Source of the DNA: an uncultured Eubacteriales bacterium | GTDB lineage: Bacteria > Bacillota > Clostridia > Oscillospirales > Oscillospiraceae | DNA length: 19,882 nucleotides | Reading direction: 5' to 3' | Assembly: GCA_900320765.1 (NCBI GenBank) | Contig: ONTN01000006.1 | Span: forward strand, 1-19,882 | Shown here: in pieces, positions 19,272-19,882 of the stretch | Layout of the letters: each line of letters starts with the position of its first letter | How positions within the stretch are numbered: the first letter of the stretch is position 1 | Translations under genes and position numbers: made by a program | Notes under the pieces: model-generated | Told to the model about the DNA's origin: nothing | The model's database searches: none | What the model saw: only the letters and a program-made list of their open reading frames with translations

Positions 19272-19882
19272 ATGACCGATACCAACCTTGATTACGTGCC
19301 GACCCTGACCTTCAATTCCACACCGACGACCCCCGCCGCTCAGGCTGCCGTCGCGCAGGCGATAGCCGAGGAAAAGGCTCCCGCGATGACGGCTACGCAG
19401 GCTGAGGAGTCTCAGCTCAGCGCCGAGGAGCTAAAGCTTGTTAACGACTTCGCGGAGAAGATAGACATAACCGATTCCAACGCCATCCTTCAGTACGGCG
19501 CTTCAAGCCAGAAGAACATAGCCGATTTCTCCGGTACGACGCTCAACAGCGTCCGCACCAAGGATATGGGCGAGGTGGGCGGAATGCTCTCCAATCTCGT
19601 CGTCGAGCTCAAGGGCTTCAACTACGGCGAGGAGGAGAAGAAGGGCTTCCTCGGTCTCTTCAAAAAGGCCGAAAACAAGATCGCCACGCTGAAGGCTCAG
19701 TACGATAAGGCCGAGGTCAACGTGGACAAGATATGCGACGCTCTTGAGCAGCATCAGGTCACCCTTCTCAAGGACGTTTCCACTCTCGACAAGATGTACG
19801 GCCTGAACCAGCAGTATTTCAAGGAGCTGACTATGTACATCCTCGCGGGAAAGAAGAAGCTCAAGGAGTGCGAGGAGGTCGT
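19272..19882 (+). CDS. Toxic anion resistance protein, TelA/KlaA family (5' part only)
   Basis: The reading frame from ATG 19272 is open to the right edge, giving the first 203 residues of a protein whose family usually has about 350-400. The N-terminal 50 residues are Ala/Thr/Pro/Gln-rich and probably disordered. Then comes the TelA-like part: DFAEKIDITDSNAILQYGA at about 62-80, FLGLFKKAENKI near 129-140, and a long helical region with VDKICDALEQHQVTLLKDV and YILAGKKKLKECEEV at the end. The family is linked to tellurite and other stress resistance in plasmids and is widespread in Firmicutes beside XpaC/5-bromo-4-chloroindolyl phosphate hydrolysis-type genes. Its true role in Clostridia is unclear. 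It is cytoplasmic, with no signal peptide. Confidence 0.85.
   Translation, partial: MTDTNLDYVPTLTFNSTPTTPAAQAAVAQAIAEEKAPAMTATQAEESQLSAEELKLVNDFAEKIDITDSNAILQYGASSQKNIADFSGTTLNSVRTKDMGEVGGMLSNLVVELKGFNYGEEEKKGFLGLFKKAENKIATLKAQYDKAEVNVDKICDALEQHQVTLLKDVSTLDKMYGLNQQYFKELTMYILAGKKKLKECEEV

Overview
The window looks like a chromosomal segment of an anaerobic, fairly GC-rich member of the Clostridia, probably a gut Oscillospirales-type bacterium. This is inferred from AGGAGG-type ribosome binding sites, an oxygen-sensitive class I fumarase subunit, a long-form hibernation factor, a prs-pth operon, a DUF6465-type protein, and interspersed repeats of a kind I associate with that group. No rRNA, tRNA, CRISPR array, transposase or phage gene was found.

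Left part (about 1-10,300), lipid and flavoenzyme region. A minus-strand operon (4843 to 643) encodes three redox flavoproteins: a homologue of the Cutibacterium acnes polyunsaturated fatty acid isomerase (PAI), a phytoene-desaturase-fold flavoprotein, and a ferredoxin-NADP-reductase-type protein with its own C-terminal [2Fe-2S] domain. Divergent from it, from a facing promoter, a tightly overlapping plus-strand operon encodes an AMP-forming acyl ligase, an acyl carrier protein and a FatA-type acyl-ACP thioesterase. After a bidirectional terminator and the tRNA gene cca (minus), a fourth flavoprotein of the phytoene-desaturase fold is found (8816-10267). It appears to start at a non-canonical ATT codon. 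Taken together this is a candidate, to my knowledge undescribed, pathway that loads an unsaturated fatty acid on a dedicated ACP, shifts or reduces its double bonds with flavoenzymes, and releases the product by a thioesterase.

Middle part (about 10,300-15,000), housekeeping. A minus-strand set prs-pth, a terminator, then an HD-domain phosphohydrolase handles PRPP synthesis, peptidyl-tRNA recycling and probably nucleotide clean-up. Divergent from prs is a class I fumarase alpha subunit without its usual beta partner next to it. It is followed by hpf and a small Lys/Ala-repeat DUF6465-type protein, each with its own promoter and terminator.

Right part (about 15,000-19,882). A MATE transporter (plus) converges on a thiI-cinA operon (minus). 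The PncC domain of CinA is shortened and has lost its active-site motif. A TelA-type toxic anion resistance protein begins near the right edge and runs off it.

Repeats. Two related palindromic MITE-like elements of 151 and 131 bp, with GCATTAAGATG-type terminal inverted repeats, lie in opposite orientation in two divergent intergenic regions (12644-12794 and 18955-19085). A different 161-bp element with long inverted ends (461-621) lies downstream of the flavoprotein operon. Transcription signals are unusually readable: nearly every gene end has a strong GC hairpin, and many promoters have an extended -10 (TGnTATAAT-like).
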